A DNA stretch of 64,000 nucleotides from Osedax fenrisi (lineage: Eukaryota; Annelida; Polychaeta; Sabellida; Siboglinidae). Positions 28,501 through 41,073 of this stretch are shown here, one piece after another. The notes below the pieces were generated by a model, which was not told where the DNA came from, ran no database searches, and worked only from the letters and a program-made list of their open reading frames with translations. The position numbers and the translations under genes were made by a program. How positions within the stretch are numbered: the first letter of the stretch is position 1; every line of letters starts with the position of its first letter. The stretch lies in the NCBI GenBank assembly GCA_964019155.1, contig OZ025243.1, positions 42,145,679 to 42,209,678 of the forward strand, written 5' to 3'.

Positions 28501-31500
28501 TGAGGTATAATCTGCGCCTGAGTATTTCAGTAATTAATTTACAATTATATATAGACGTTCGAATATAACATTATTTTATTCAAATTTGTAATAGTGTTAA
28601 ATATATAATATTTAGTAATACAATAAAAAAAATGAACGTATCCCATACTAATCAATAATCAAATAAATAATAGTAAAGATAATATGAATTAATTATATAT
28701 ATATATATGATTATTGTCTATATTTTATATTCAAATATTAATATTAGTTATGAGATAACTATGAAACAAATATAATTTTAATAATAAATCATTTATTTTC
28801 AATATAATATATATAATAAAGAAGTTTACAATTATAATAAATTCTAATTAGTCAACAACTGTAAAGTATATTGTATGTGTTATTAATTATGATTAATAAT
28901 GAAAATTTCAATAAAATAATTTAAAAAATTTGCAATCATATACTTTACATCAAATTATACTATTATAACAAATAATTGTGTACATTTTATACATCTTTTA
29001 TACATATATATTATACTAATAATTTTAATTATTTAACTTTTATAAAATATATAAAAGAGTTTATTTATTATTTGCTTGATATAATTCAACGTGATAATTA
29101 TTATGTTTTAGTTAGTTTACTCTCTTGTATATGTGACACATAAATAATAATTGATTAATTAACAGTTTATGGACTTAAATAACTTGAAGTTGATTTGCCG
29201 GGCTCATCAATTAGTACAAGAAGGTTTACTCCAATCTTCTTTATTACCTTCATCTTCTCTATTACCCCAATCTTCTCTATTACCCCAATCTTCTATATTA
29301 CTCCATTACTTCATTAAATACCAACCTTATCCACTAATATTCATTATCATAACTCGATACTTAAGGGTTACTATATTTAGATTATAATGATATTAACTTT
29401 ACTATTGGATATTTACAGAAACTATTTAAATATCCTATTAAATGTCTATTCCATCGCTCATGCTAATATCGAGATAAGAGCGATGAGTTGCCGTATATGC
29501 TAGCTTAACTCACACCAACACTCATACACACACTCACACACACACTCACACCCACAACCAACGCAGGTTGTAAATACATGTTTGACAGTCTACTGGTGAC
29601 CGTGTGGTCCGCCCCTAACTACTGTTATAGGTGTGGTAACGTTGCCGGTATCATGAACTTTAACGACGATGGCAGTCGAGCGATCAAGGTTATCATGTGA
29701 TCTATGTAATCATGTGACCTGCTAATCATGTGACCTGCTTAATCATGTGACCTGCTTAATCAATGATTGTATTATCTTAATTTTAAATTTAAATATTAAA
29801 TTTTATTATTTTACAATTTAAATATAAGTTATGTTAAGTTAGGTTATATGTTATTAATATTTAATATACAAAGTGTATCAAAATGCATAGATGAAATATA
29901 ATAGGATTGTTGTTTGTAAATATTATACTTATTACTTTCTCTATCTGTTTATTTAATTATTAAAAAATTATTATTCTATATCTTAGTATCTTAGTTTAGA
30001 TATATTATTCACGATGTATATAATAATAAATTAAATAAAAAACCTGTATCTTAACATATATACATATAACATAATAATAAATCAAATTAAAACAGTATCT
30101 TAATATAGATTTTATTATATAGTTAAATAATAGCTATATTTAATAATAGGTCAATATTAATTATTGTTATTAATAGTGACTATAAATTGTTGCTACTATT
30201 ATAACAACTAGTTATATATATAGGTTATATAGTTTTAGATATTTTATACTAAATGAGAAATATACAAATTATGCTAAATATTTTTAAACCCATAGAATAC
30301 ATCTAAATATATGCAAATTAAATGTAACTATTTAATAGTCAGTGTATTACACTTAATATGCACCATAATAATAATATAAGCTATGTATTTTCTCCACTGC
30401 AAGGATAATACTTTCTACTCCGAAATAAATACTTTTCAGTGATATATTTTACTTTTTAAAGGTTTATTATAGGTATTAAGTATTTCTATTGTTTTATAAA
30501 AATTAAGAATGTACTTACAGTCGATAATAAGATAACATATTTTAAATCGTAAATTTTCTAATAATAACCACACGGACACAACAAGACACGTACAATGTAT
30601 ACAATATACATTGAACATTGAATGAATTTAAAAATCAGTAGAAAAAAAATATGTTTTTTTTCAAAAAATGTTATCTCAAATTTCGTATTATAAAATAATT
30701 GTTTTATATGGGCATCCAACATCACCCTATTCCGAAAAATAAAAATAAAATTAACATATTTTATTATTACTAGTTACTATTATCAAATGTGTTATGTTAA
30801 TGTTCTGCAATAGTATTCATTAGAAGTTATCGAAAAAGGCGATGTTTTATAGAAATGCATATAAAGTAATTTTAAAATTAATTTTACTCGGAATAATTAA
30901 TGTATACTATATACCTGTGTTTAAAATCTTCCACGAAGTTAGATATTGAATATTTTAACCTAACATTAATAAATATATATTATTACATAGTTTCTAACTT
31001 TTTTATTAGTATTTTGTTTATGAGTATTTATTTGACTAATTACTAATTTCAAATTTTCAACATATATATTTTAAAGTTATAATTTATTTTATAAATATAA
31101 AAAAAAAGTAACAATTTTGGCAATTGGCCAAATAATAAATGTTATGGGCTATTTATAGTGAATTTAGTGTTTTAGTAGTATCCATTTACATGTATTACAA
31201 GTAAATGCCATAGAATTGTATGTGATCTAGGATGCCCTTAAATATATGATGTATAATTAATTTATATTTTTTAAATTCTATAAACTATATTTGAGAGTAG
31301 AATGTATTTTATATAGGTCTATCTTTTTGTAAGAAAAATAATTAATTTTAAGATATATTAGATTTAAAAAAATAGTACATATTTAAATTTACTAATACTT
31401 TTTTTTTTCAAACTATATTTTTCATATTCAAATAATATTAATTATAACTCAACGAGATGGTAATGAGATGAAAGTAACACAAATAACATATACTGAACAT

Positions 31501-32911
31501 GTCATAAAATAGGGATCACTGCTTCTAGAGTTATAATTTTTAAAGAAGGAAACCATGAAAAATCATTATTTTTAGTAAATCGAATTTAAGAATAGACTAC
31601 AATCATTGATATTTCTGACATTTTTATGAAGTGTTTATGTGTGAACATAAATTTAATATGATAATATAATTGAATTCTCAAACATGTATGAATGTTATTA
31701 TTTTATATATATATATATATATTATTTTAAATTATGTTATTACTTATTTACTTATTACCATTTTATTTTTTTCTCATATTACCATGTAATTATAAACACT
31801 TTTTTTAATTATCATTTAAAAAGTGTATAAACTCAAATAAATAATAATAATAATACTTTGAATATGAATATTGAAATGATAATATAAGTAATTTTTAAAA
31901 AATTAACAAAATAGTAATTGACTCCATATTCACAATGCATTCAAACAATGAATAAAAGCTTGTGTTCTATTTATTTAACCTGTAACCTTCAAGACTACGT
32001 TCATGCACACTAATAATAGATATTATTAACATTTTAATATATTTGAAATATTAAATTATAACTATTGAAAAATAGCTTTATATCAACGTATTTTTGAATT
32101 TATTTGGGATTTTCAATAATATTGTATCGGCAATATTTTATTTTTGAAAAATGCTGTTCTAAAATGTTGTTTTAATGATTTATAGATTGTTTAAGTCTAT
32201 AATGTTCATACTATTGCTAGATATCATACTAAATATTATATTTCTTAAATAATAAAAAATACAATTTAAAAATATGCTACTATTTCCAAAGGTGGTTACT
32301 ATTTCCCCTTAACTTTTTTATATACATTTTATAATTTAATCCATTTAAAAAAAATATAGTACAATATTAGAAATTGAACAATATCTATATTTTGTATATA
32401 TATCTACACTTTTTAATATAATATTTATATTATTTATTATTATATATAATGTTAAATAATTAGATTTAATTATATATATCTTTATATATCAATTTAAAGT
32501 TTTAATTACAATTAATATGTATATAATTTTTAATTTGATAGAATAATCCCAATATTTATATATTGATATTTTCAAGTATGTAATAGTGTAATATTTATGA
32601 AACTACATTTTTAGATAATAAAATAATTGTACAGTTATATATTATTGTTATTATTATTATTTTATTTTGGTGGAGTACTTTCATCCCATCCAGGAACTTA
32701 GATGAAGTTTTCACTTACAACCATATGGCTTTAATGTCCCTTCGAAGCTGTTGTCATGTTAAGGCATCAATGGTTTAACGAGAGCCAATCATTTATTTAT
32801 ACATAATTATATAAGATCACTTCTAAATATTATTTTAAGACCTATTTAATGTTCCGTATGGGGCTTGAACACTCATCCTACTACTGTGTCTGACGCATTA
32901 GCCAACTGAGC

Positions 32912-32947
<36 letters not shown>

Positions 32948-34440
32948 TCGATAACAATTTATAAATAAAAATATTAGTAAATTGCTTTATCAAATGAATT
33001 ACATTAACAAAATTATTTAAACTTTTTTTTTTTATATTATATGTAACTTATACAAAATATTATCTTTAAAATGGTGTTTAAATTATGTTCATTACATTAT
33101 TCATTTTGTTTATATTATATTATTTGTACCTATATAATCATATTGTTTATATTCATATATTATATTTGAAACTTGATTTACTCAGAATAATTATTTTGCA
33201 TTTTGTATATCTCCAATTAATGTCTCTTCTTATTCAATATTGAATATTTTTTCTTCAAATTTTCACAATATTATATATAATATATAAATGAACAGTATGA
33301 TTAATTATTCTATATATATAATATATGTAAATTTATATAAATTGTAAATTTAGTGATAATTTGTGATAAATATCTTAATTAATTATTTTTTTTATAATTA
33401 ATCATTTTTATATTATTTATGTTAATAATTATTAAAATATATTCAACCATATGATAAAGCTATATGTTTATAATAAGATTGTTAAAAAATTATTACAAAA
33501 ACTTTAATATTATAAGAGTTTATACATTTTTAAAACATGCTATTTTCCCTATCTTTTACATGTATACTGTTTATAAGTAGCTGGTGCCCTTAAAGTAAAT
33601 GTACAGTTATATATATATATAATTACGTAAATTAATAGTAAGTAAAATATATAATACAAATTTATAAATTATAAAATAAAAATATGAATGTAATCATATC
33701 AAAATATAATATAATAATAAAGTAAGTTTACTAAATACAAATTGTGAAGCATTATAATTAGAAATCGGCATTAATTAAAGTTGAGTTGAGGTTACTAAAA
33801 CATTATTATAGCGTAAATGTTTGATTGAAAACATACACGAATATTGCTAAACTGAACGTACCATTCCCTCAAATCAAATCATACAAATAGTACATATACA
33901 GCTCTGTAATATAGGTAATAGTTTATAATGTATTCTATTTAGGTAATGTTTTAAATATTATTTTAAAATATTAAATTCAATATAAATAAATTATATGCAT
34001 GCACAAGTAAATATTATTAAAAACGACTATTTTTTCGGGAAAATCAATTATCAAATTAATGATTCAATAACATATAAATTTATTTATGTTATTTTCTGTA
34101 TATATATTATATATTTTATTTTAGACAATATTATTTTACTGAGACAGTACATTTAATTACTGACAATCCATTCTACTTTACATTAAATAATAAGGTTTAC
34201 AAAAGAGAGTGGTTATTTCAATATCACTTCTAAAATAAGATACAAACGAATGTCCTAAATAAGATACGAACGTGTAGAACCCGATAATTCAATTTAAATA
34301 CATTAACGCACGCATGCATACTACACTGAATCATGGCCCACATTAACGCACCCCACACCTACACTACACAGTTATTCAACGCAGTACCCGATGCAGAACG
34401 CGTCATACCCAATCGGAAACCTCCCGCCTATTTCCTGTAA
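25079..34440 (+). CDS. PPP6C: serine/threonine-protein phosphatase 6 catalytic subunit (nine exons, complete)
   Basis: This is the catalytic subunit of protein phosphatase 6, a PP2A-like Ser/Thr phosphatase. The exons I place are 25079-25147, 26749-26844, 27320-27385, 27632-27773, 28041-28120, 28238-28450, 29166-29223, 29567-29688 and 34372-34440. They join to 304 residues (human PP6 has about 305) with no stop or frameshift. Metal and catalytic motifs are all present in order: GDIHGQ (residues 50-55), GDFVDRG (78-84), RGNHE (109-113), HGGLSP (161-166), SPRGAGWLFG (about 207-216), CRAHQL (233-238) and APNYCYRCGN. The C-terminus is YFL, the carboxymethylated tail of PP2A/PP4/PP6. PP6 rather than PP4 is favoured by NVQPV before the first motif, NQEIPH and the ERVIP tail. 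Introns range from 117 bp to 4.7 kb. Most donors begin GTT. The start is the only ATG giving the conserved K.LPE N-terminus. Confidence 0.95.
25148..26748 (+). other. PPP6C intron 1
   Basis: A 1.6-kb AT-rich intron with donor GTAATT and acceptor CTAATAG. It contains a (TA)n run near 25500-25531. The short open frames inside it (for example near 25760-26050 on either strand) have no recognisable content. Confidence 0.8.
26845..27010. repeat. (CCA/CTA)n triplet repeat starting at the intron 2 donor
   Basis: An imperfect ACC/ACT triplet tract of about 165 bp begins with the donor GTACCA itself, so the simple repeat abuts exon 2 with no spacer. The frame of exon 2 stays open through the repeat as Pro/Leu. 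It is an intron because the PP6 sequence resumes at 27320. Poly-Thr, poly-His and poly-Val frames across it are artefacts. Confidence 0.9.
27785..27975. repeat. (TC)n-rich tract in PPP6C intron 4
   Basis: Imperfect CTCT/TCTCAC sequence follows about 10 bp after the GTTGGA donor. Ser/Leu-rich reading frames through it are shadows. Confidence 0.85.
28021..28040 (+). promoter_or_regulatory. (ACA)n acceptor site of PPP6C exon 5
   Basis: The 3' splice site is the last CAG of an (ACA)n run and has no pyrimidine tract. Exon 5 starts at 28041 by homology (D-E-L-I-T-K-Y-G-N). Confidence 0.75.
29224..29566 (+). other. PPP6C intron 7
   Basis: A 343-bp intron. It starts with GTTTAC, carries a degenerate CTTCTTTATTACC-type tandem repeat at about 29233-29305, and ends in a CACTCACA repeat before CGCAG. 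Confidence 0.8.
29689..34371 (+). other. PPP6C intron 8 (4.7 kb)
   Basis: The largest intron of the gene, with donor GTTATC and acceptor CTACACAG. It starts with three copies of AATCATGTGACCTGCT (29705-29760), is otherwise AT-rich, and holds one minus-strand SINE copy at 32663-32919. No other gene is seen inside. Confidence 0.8.
32663..32919 (-). mobile_element. tRNA-derived SINE copy 1
   Basis: This copy lies inside PPP6C intron 8. Its head is at the right end, where the minus strand reads TGTGTGGCTCAGTTGGC (A box), followed by a degraded B box. The body contains the family words GAGAGCC...GGCATC and CTTCGAAGGGACAT, and the tail CTGGATGGGATGAAAG near 32675. It is about 257 bp and is flanked by a (TA)n run on the head side and TTATT repeats on the tail side. 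It is clearly the same family as the copies at 44.2, 57.2 and 63.8 kb. Confidence 0.8.
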
Positions 34441-35085
34441 CCCCCCCGTTCACCGCAAGACCCTCCTAACCCCCGTCCCCCTCTCCCCCTCTCTCTCTCT
34501 CGCGTCTCGTCTAGCAGAGATGAGCTACCACCACTACTACAACGATTGTACACAGACTACAACTTCCTTTGATGAATCTGCATTCCTTGCATTATAATAC
34601 ATACATTTATATATATATATATATATAATGTGTGTTCGTGTGTATATGTATATGTATGTGTGCGTGTTTGTGTGTAATTAATCGTGATTGATTACCCTAT
34701 CTTCTGCCTTACTATCATGTTACTAAAGTATAATAGTATTACATCATCGTTACATCATCGCATCATTGCATCATCATTTATTGTTAATTTGTTGAAATTC
34801 TAATTCATTAATGAATGGTATTTTTGTACTCATAATAATATTCAATTGTATATTCACTGTGTGTATATATGTGTATATGTATGCAATATAATGTATTATA
34901 ATGTATATTTTTACATCCATGTTTTTTTATTAGTATTATATTAACTTATATCATTGCATTTTAAAATCGCAAATTCTATGAATTGCTTTAAATTTGCAGA
35001 TAGTACTAATTATTAATTATACACAAAACATTTCATTATGTATATAATTATTTATTGATATAAGAAATAAACTTTGTATCATCAT
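34441..35085 (+). other. 3' region of PPP6C, convergent intergenic stretch
   Basis: It begins with a C/CT-rich stretch of about 60 bp right after the stop codon, then becomes AT-rich with TGTGTGTATATGTA repeats. An AATAAA on the + strand at 35066-35071 is the nearest clear poly(A) signal. An AATAAA on the minus strand at 35051-35056 would serve the opposing gene, so the two transcripts may overlap. Confidence 0.5.
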
Positions 35086-35196
35086 CTAACTGAAAAAGTT
35101 AAAAACTGTTTCTGGCTTCTTTTCTACATCTTTTTCTAAATGTTTAGATTTATTCTTACCCAGTTTAGACTTTTTATTTTTTGCTTTTATTTCCTC
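35086..35196 (-). CDS. last exon of an unidentified lysine-rich protein
   Basis: On the minus strand a TTTCAG acceptor is followed by 36 codons and a TAG at 35086-35088. The peptide starts EEIKAKNKKSK, is strongly basic in its first half, and ends KKPETVFNFFS. The ending, hydrophobic-x-x-Phe-Phe at the extreme C-terminus, resembles a PCNA-interacting (PIP-like) motif but lacks the usual first Gln. A minus-strand AATAAA lies about 30 bp past the stop. The exon starts in phase 0 and joins in frame to 35366-35445. I do not recognise the family. The gene converges on PPP6C. Confidence 0.65.
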   Translation of the reverse strand, partial: EEIKAKNKKSKLGKNKSKHLEKDVEKKPETVFNFFS

Positions 35197-35365
35197 CTGA
35201 AAGAATAAATTTACTATATAAATATATTAATATATAATTAAATTATAAATTAAAAAAAATTAACATTATTATGAAATTCAGATATATTATTAATATTGTT
35301 GATAATGATATATAAAAGTGTTTAAATATAATATATACGGATAATGCTAGTACATTAATACATAC

Positions 35366-35445
35366 AGTTATAATTTCCGATTCTTCTCGGGTTAATTTCT
35401 TTTTGAAACATGAACACATTACATAAAGTTTTTTAAAGTTTTCAA
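35366..35445 (-). CDS. penultimate exon of the unidentified lysine-rich protein
   Basis: This minus-strand exon sits between a good TTTTTACAG acceptor and a GTATGT donor. It is 80 nt long: two bases completing a codon, then 26 codons reading ENFKKLYVMCSCF and KKKLTREESEIIT. It is joined by a 169-bp intron to the last exon, giving LTREESEIIT then EEIKAK. A Cys pair and a basic-acidic helix are visible, but no known domain. Upstream exons were not found between here and 43 kb, so they are small, diverged or beyond the transposon nest. Confidence 0.6.
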
Positions 35446-36791
35446 CTGTAAAAATAAAACATTAATTATATAAAATAAATAAACTTATATTTATATATTT
35501 GAAATATAATTGTATGTTCATTTCCTGTATACTTTGCAGGCTATCCTATATTTATATATAATGATATAATATTTATAAAAAGTTAAATTTTTCTTAAACA
35601 AATTTATAATAATTTAATTTTTTTAAATATTCCATGTCCTAAAACTATTAAAGTAAAATAAAAATATGAAATAAATCAGATCTTTGTGAATTTTAATTAA
35701 ATATGAAATATGCAGATTACTATTTTTAATATTACATTTAATATTTGTATTAGGTGTTGTTAATATACTAGTCTCTGTTCACTTATAATAATACAGAATA
35801 TATTATACACACACAATAATTATAATAAATAATATAAAGTACATAATTTTATTAAGTTACTTCATAATTTTATTAAGATATTTTTAACAGTATAAGTATT
35901 CAAGTGAGCTCGTGCGAAGTGGTTTCATGGTAAGTGATCTCGAGTGCAATAATATTACATTCATAAAATAATTATTTATAAATGGTAGAATATATACTAC
36001 GCACGAAATCAATAATCCGCAGCAAAATATCTGCCAGATAATTCGGCTATTTTTTGGAGTGAAAGCAGCTTTATAAATAAATTCTAGAGAAGATCATAAC
36101 AGTGTATACCTGTAGTGCTCAAGCCATTGTATGCATTTACATGTTAGATAGGGAATATATATACCTTCATTCAATATTAATGTTTGATAAAACTACTCTG
36201 AATTTAACTATTTGTTTGTGTATTATATAAAAAATATATGCATCTATAAATTTTACTAGCTTTTAATAATATATTTAATAGATATAGAAATTTACATTAT
36301 GTTTGTAAATCAGTAATATAATAATCATTTATTACGTGTATAATTATGAAATATTATAAATAAATATATACCAACTATAATATAGATTAGACAATATATA
36401 ATTCATTTTATAATGGGTTGTCACAAAAGTTGCTTTAATGTTATTTCTATATAAATTCTATTGCTAATTTTCCAACAGATACAAACTAACCTAAAAGAGT
36501 AGTATTGTATAATATACCTTTTTATAATGATTCATCGTTTTTTCCTATTCAAATTATGAGGTATCCACATAAATTAGTTATGCCATACTTTAATTTTAAA
36601 TGATTAGATATGTGAATTACACAGTACTATAGTACATGTATACATGAGGCCTTAACAGTAGTAAGGATAGTGTGTCATTGATGCTAGTATCTTTATGGTA
36701 TATCGGATTGTATTTAATTGCACAGTAGATCACCTAACTATAGTGCTATCTATATATATCCATAGATTTATAGTTTACAAATATATGTATA
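35446..36791. other. AT-rich DNA with a possible degenerate MITE
   Basis: About 35918-36072 has ends resembling the AGGGGTTTCACACC family (AGTGGTTTCATGG on the left and GAGTGAAAGCAGCTTTA on the right), but the match is weak. At 36761-36781 lies the word CATAGATTTATAGTTTACAA, also found in a hairpin at 41074. Confidence 0.35.
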
Positions 36792-37608
36792 GGGGAAAGT
36801 AACCGAATACGGATACTCTCGGTATCTCAGAAACCATACATCCTACAAAAAATGTTTAATGAATAAAATATTCCTAATTATATAAGTATTATTTATTTTT
36901 TAATTATTCAAAATATTGCTAATATATCCAATAAATTGATTTTTTTTATTACGTTTTTAAATTTATGAAAAAAAATGTCAACTTAAAACCTTCTCAAGAA
37001 TATACAAATGTATCGATATAAAATGTAATATTATATTATTAAAAAATAAAGCATTCTAAAAATTGTATTTTTAATTTCTATATTTTTTATCAAATAGTCA
37101 TTAAGTTATAAGCATATATCTAGATGTCATATAAGTTCCTAATACGGACACCCTATAACCAATCAATGCACATCGTATGAACTATTCTGATGTTCATAAA
37201 AATCGCATGCTTTATAATATTAATACTACCAATAAAGCTAATTCTAAAAAATGTATTATTTAGACACTTAAATTGTATTATTAATTAAAAAATAATAAAA
37301 ATAAATAAATTATTAACTAATTAAATTACAATATATTTTTTATAAAATTAATTATAAATAACGTAATTTTAATATGTCTGATTGATTCATCAATACTATA
37401 TATTTTATCTATTGGTAGGGTGTATAGAATGTCCGTATTCGGACACCCACGTTATCTATGGAATTAAAAGATTAAATAAAATTTTAAAATTACAATAATA
37501 TCTATAATCATAAAATATTAATATATTTTAATTTTTGAATAAAAATAATGAATCATAAAAAGTTAAGATCATTTATTGTTAAAGTGTCCGTATTAGGTTA
37601 CTTTCCCC
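36792..37608. mobile_element. TIR element, GGGGAAAGTAACC family, copy 1
   Basis: An 817-bp element has perfect 13-bp ends GGGGAAAGTAACC and GGTTACTTTCCCC, with the similarity continuing into AATACGGA/TCCGTATT. TA (in fact TATA) lies on both sides, as expected for Tc1/mariner-like insertion. Internal words such as GTGTCCGTATT and CGGACACC repeat. No open reading frame is present, so it is non-autonomous. Confidence 0.75.
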
Positions 37609-39775
37609 TATATCCAATAAACTGATTTTTTTATTACGTTTTTAAATTTCTGAAAACAAATTTCACCTCAAAACCTTCTCAAGAATATACAAATGTATCG
37701 ATATAAAATATAATACATAATATAAAACATAATATATAATATAACACTATATTATTAAAAAATAAAGCATTCTTAAATTATATATATAATTTCTATATTT
37801 GTTATCAAATATTCATTACGTTATAAGCATATATCTAGATGCCATATAAGTTCCTAATACGGACACTCTAAATGTCTTAATACGGATACTTATAATGATA
37901 CTTAATAAGGACACTAAGTCGGTTCGGCTCGGTAATTTTTTTTTGAAAATTGGTGCACCTACCATCATTTAATGTTTCGAGTATTTCTGTCACAGTGGTA
38001 TAATTTTTTTTATTTTATATATAATATTCGCCATGCGGCAGAGCTTTTAAAAATACCTATAAATATTTTTCTATAGAAAAAATACCGCTATTACCTATAT
38101 TGAAATCACATGACAATTACATTATAAACAACTAATTTTCAAATTTATATTCATTTTTATTATACTTTTTAACCACGAACCTTCTTACTAATACACCTTT
38201 TATATTTTATATAACCCCAAACCATTTACTAAATGACAAATAACAACATATATGGATATAATCGGCTGATCTTACTGTATAAATAATAACTATAAAGATA
38301 TTCCAATATGGGATATTGGTACTAAAATGAGATTTTATATATTTATGCTATTATAATAACATTTTTATAGTTGGAATTCTTATAAAATTCTATTATAGAA
38401 GTCATATCTTAGTTTTTTTTAATTTTTATTTAAAAAAAAGTTATGACCACAATTGTGAAAAAAAAATTAGTAAAAATGTTAAATTTTGTAGATAGAAATT
38501 ATGAATGTATTAATTTATTTATAATACATATTATAACATAACTCATTCAATAATGAATATTGTATAATGAAATTAACAGAATATATTTATTATAAATATA
38601 GCTATCCAAATATTTATAGAAATAAAAAAATATCAGCATTTCTGACCAATATGGGGAAAATTGGGATTTTTTTTTTAATAATATTTTTTTTAATATAATT
38701 TATATTTTTACAAAGCTCTTTAAATTCTATAATATACGTTGTATCTTGGTTTTTACAAATTTACAAAAGAAAAAAAATGATAGAACAAACTAATAATTTA
38801 AAATTTATAAAAAAATATGATAAAAAGTAAAATATTTTAAAAAAAATTTCTAACGATTTAAATTCTTTAAAAAAGGCCTATTATTAATCCAGTCGATTGA
38901 AAAAAAAAATGTGTAATAGTTCGTAAACTTTTTTTTTTCAAATATAAAATTTATCATATTTTTACATTAAAAAAGTGAATAAATAACCATATGGTATACT
39001 ATACATTATTTTTTTTAATTAATTTCATGTAACAGTACACTCATATACTTATGTATATATATTTAGGTTTATATTTTATTATAAATAATTTTTTTTTAAT
39101 TAAAATTAAAATATTTTGTATTTTTTCAAAATTTCCTGGAAAATCGAAAAAAAATATTGTACAAATATTATCTTATACAAAAATATATAATTCAAACTAT
39201 AATTGCAGATAAAACTACAAAAAAAATTGTTAATGATGTTAAATCGAAGTTTCAAATATTTACTATATCCTCCATGTTAAACTTCCTATCTCTTCATGTT
39301 AAACTTTAATGAGGTGGCGCATCTCCAATAATTAATTTTTTTTTGTATTCAATTTATTATGTTATCTAGTTCATATAAAAAAAAGTTCATCAATTTTCAA
39401 AATAAAATTACCGAGCCGAACCGGCTTAACGAACAGTGTCCGTCGGACACCCTATAACCATTCAGCTCGCAGCGTATGAAATATTCTTATTTTAATAAAA
39501 ATCGCGTGCGTTATAATACTAATTCTACCAATACATTTTATTATTTAGATACTTAAATTGTATTATTAATTAAAAAACTAATAAAAATAAATTATTAACT
39601 AATTAAATTAGAATAAATTGTTCATAAAATTAATTATAAATAATGTAAATGTAATTTATCTAATTGGTTCATCAATAATATATAGATTATTTAGTGGTAT
39701 ATAGGGTGTATAATGAGTTATAAAATATGAAGACTATTTATTGTTAAAGTGTCCGTATTAGGTTACTTTTCCCTA
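37609..39775. mobile_element. TIR element, GGGGAAAGTAACC family, copy 2 (lacks left end, carries an insertion)
   Basis: The segment starts abruptly inside the element at the word ATCCAATAAACTGATTTTTT, which copy 1 carries near 36927. It ends with GTCCGTATTAGGTTACTTTTCCC followed by TA. It is interrupted by a separate TIR element at 37917-39426; the flanking parts resume the CGGACACCCTATAACC sequence shared with copy 1. Confidence 0.7.
37917..39426. mobile_element. 1.5-kb TIR element (AGTCGGTTCGGCTCGG ends) nested in copy 2
   Basis: The left end AGTCGGTTCGGCTCGGTAAT is matched in inverted orientation by the right end (AGCCGGTTCGGCTCGGTAAT read on the minus strand). TA lies on each side at 37915-37916 and 39427-39428. 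The interior is AT-rich with long poly-A/T runs and no coding capacity. It is likely non-autonomous, and the TA flanks suggest a Tc1/mariner-type mover. Confidence 0.75.
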
Positions 39776-40257
39776 CTTGCTGTAACTATGGGCGCCGGAA
39801 CAGGGGGGGAACTTGCAACTTGCAACCCCCCTGGTAAAATAATGAAAGGGTTTTGATATCTAAAACCCCCCCTGCAATTTAGGTAAAATAAAGGATTTTT
39901 TTTGTATATTATTATAATCTCTGTTACGATAATATGTGGGGATTATATGTTAGCTGAAATTAATAATGTTATCATAGACATTAGAGTGAATAATTATATA
40001 TGTAGAATTATAGATCAAATGTATATGCATTTTATATTTATAATCTATTATATTTACGTATTCATTAAAAAATATAATAAAATTTCTAATATATTATAAT
40101 TAACTTTTATTTATAATGAAGAAAAATACTCTATTTCGCTATTTGTTAGTTTATACATAAATTGAACTATTTATATTTGTTTAATTTAAACTTTAAATAC
40201 AATTATTAAAAATGTATAGGATTTATTCATCTAGGATTTTATATATCCTACACCAAG

Positions 40258-40990
40258 TACTGGCGAAACTATTGCAAATAAACTGAAAAACATATTATTC
40301 GTCTCGGTCTATCCAATGGATAGTATGGATAGTATCCATGTGTAATTTACGCGGACAATGTTATGATATAAGCTTCAATATGTCAGATGATATAAAGGAA
40401 CACAAGCCATGATACAAAAAGAACAACCTTTGGCATATTAAGAGGATATCCCATTACCAGTATTTCTGGAAATGTTTAATAGAAAGTTATAATCTAGCAA
40501 GTTAAATACAATTGTAGTGGGATCATTACTTTCCGATAACTTACTGGAAATATAGTAACTTTAATTGGGGTATCCCACTACAACTTGCTAGAAAATCACT
40601 TTCTAGCAACATTTCCGAACAATATTTTCGGAAATACTGTTAGTGGGATACCCCTTTACACACATTGTAGTTCTCATCGATTATATATTATGTGTGTAAA
40701 TGTGTTTCACAATGTAATGCTGCACATGCTTCTTTTGTAAAACACCCATAGTGAATGTTATTGGTGCTCAAATATGTTTTTAGCAAATATGAAAAAGTTA
40801 GATATTTATACCAATCTATTGATACTGATAAATCCATATTCAAACCAATGCGTCCTACAAGGTGGACAGTCAGATGTAAGGCTATATCAGCAATCTTAAA
40901 TAACTATTTATATATTATAAATGCATTAGAACATTTTACAATGGTAAGCGTAAATAGTTCTGAATAAATCGCCGAATCATATTCATATAA
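40258..40990 (+). pseudogene. ZMYM1-like hAT transposase remnant, split by a MITE
   Basis: Two recognisable pieces of a hAT transposase catalytic region lie on either side of the MITE. Before it, codons at 40350-40367 read R-G-Q-C-Y-D, with N-M-S-D nearby, the conserved RGQ.YDGA.NMSG catalytic segment. This is followed by a stretch in which EQPLA can be read after a frameshift. After the MITE, H-N and C-rich debris is followed at 40851-40874 by R-P-T-R-W-T-V-R, the conserved PTRW motif, then an ILNNY...ALE helix. Frameshifts and stops make it non-functional. Assignment to the TTF/ZMYM1 (DUF4371) branch rests on these two motifs. Confidence 0.75.
40441..40655. mobile_element. MITE with TTA target duplication inside the hAT transposase
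   Basis: A 215-bp element has TTA at 40438-40440 and again at 40656-40658. The left end AGAGGATATCCCATTACCAG is matched by the inverted right end AGGGGTATCCCACTAACAG, and the similarity runs about 30 bp. Internal words CAAGTT...GTAGTGGGAT and GGGGTATCCCACTACAACTT form a second inverted pair. A partial copy of the same family is at 23041-23220. Confidence 0.8.
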
Positions 40991-41073
40991 GAATACTCCA
41001 TTAGAAACATATATTTCATTAAATATAGCATTTGATATATTCACTTTATTAGAAAAATTGGTTAGTTATACCC

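Noticed and set aside
35885..35945. A consensus donor CATGGTAAGT near 35930 on the + strand as a gene start
   Set aside because: There is no open frame or partner exon, and the area resembles a decayed MITE end.
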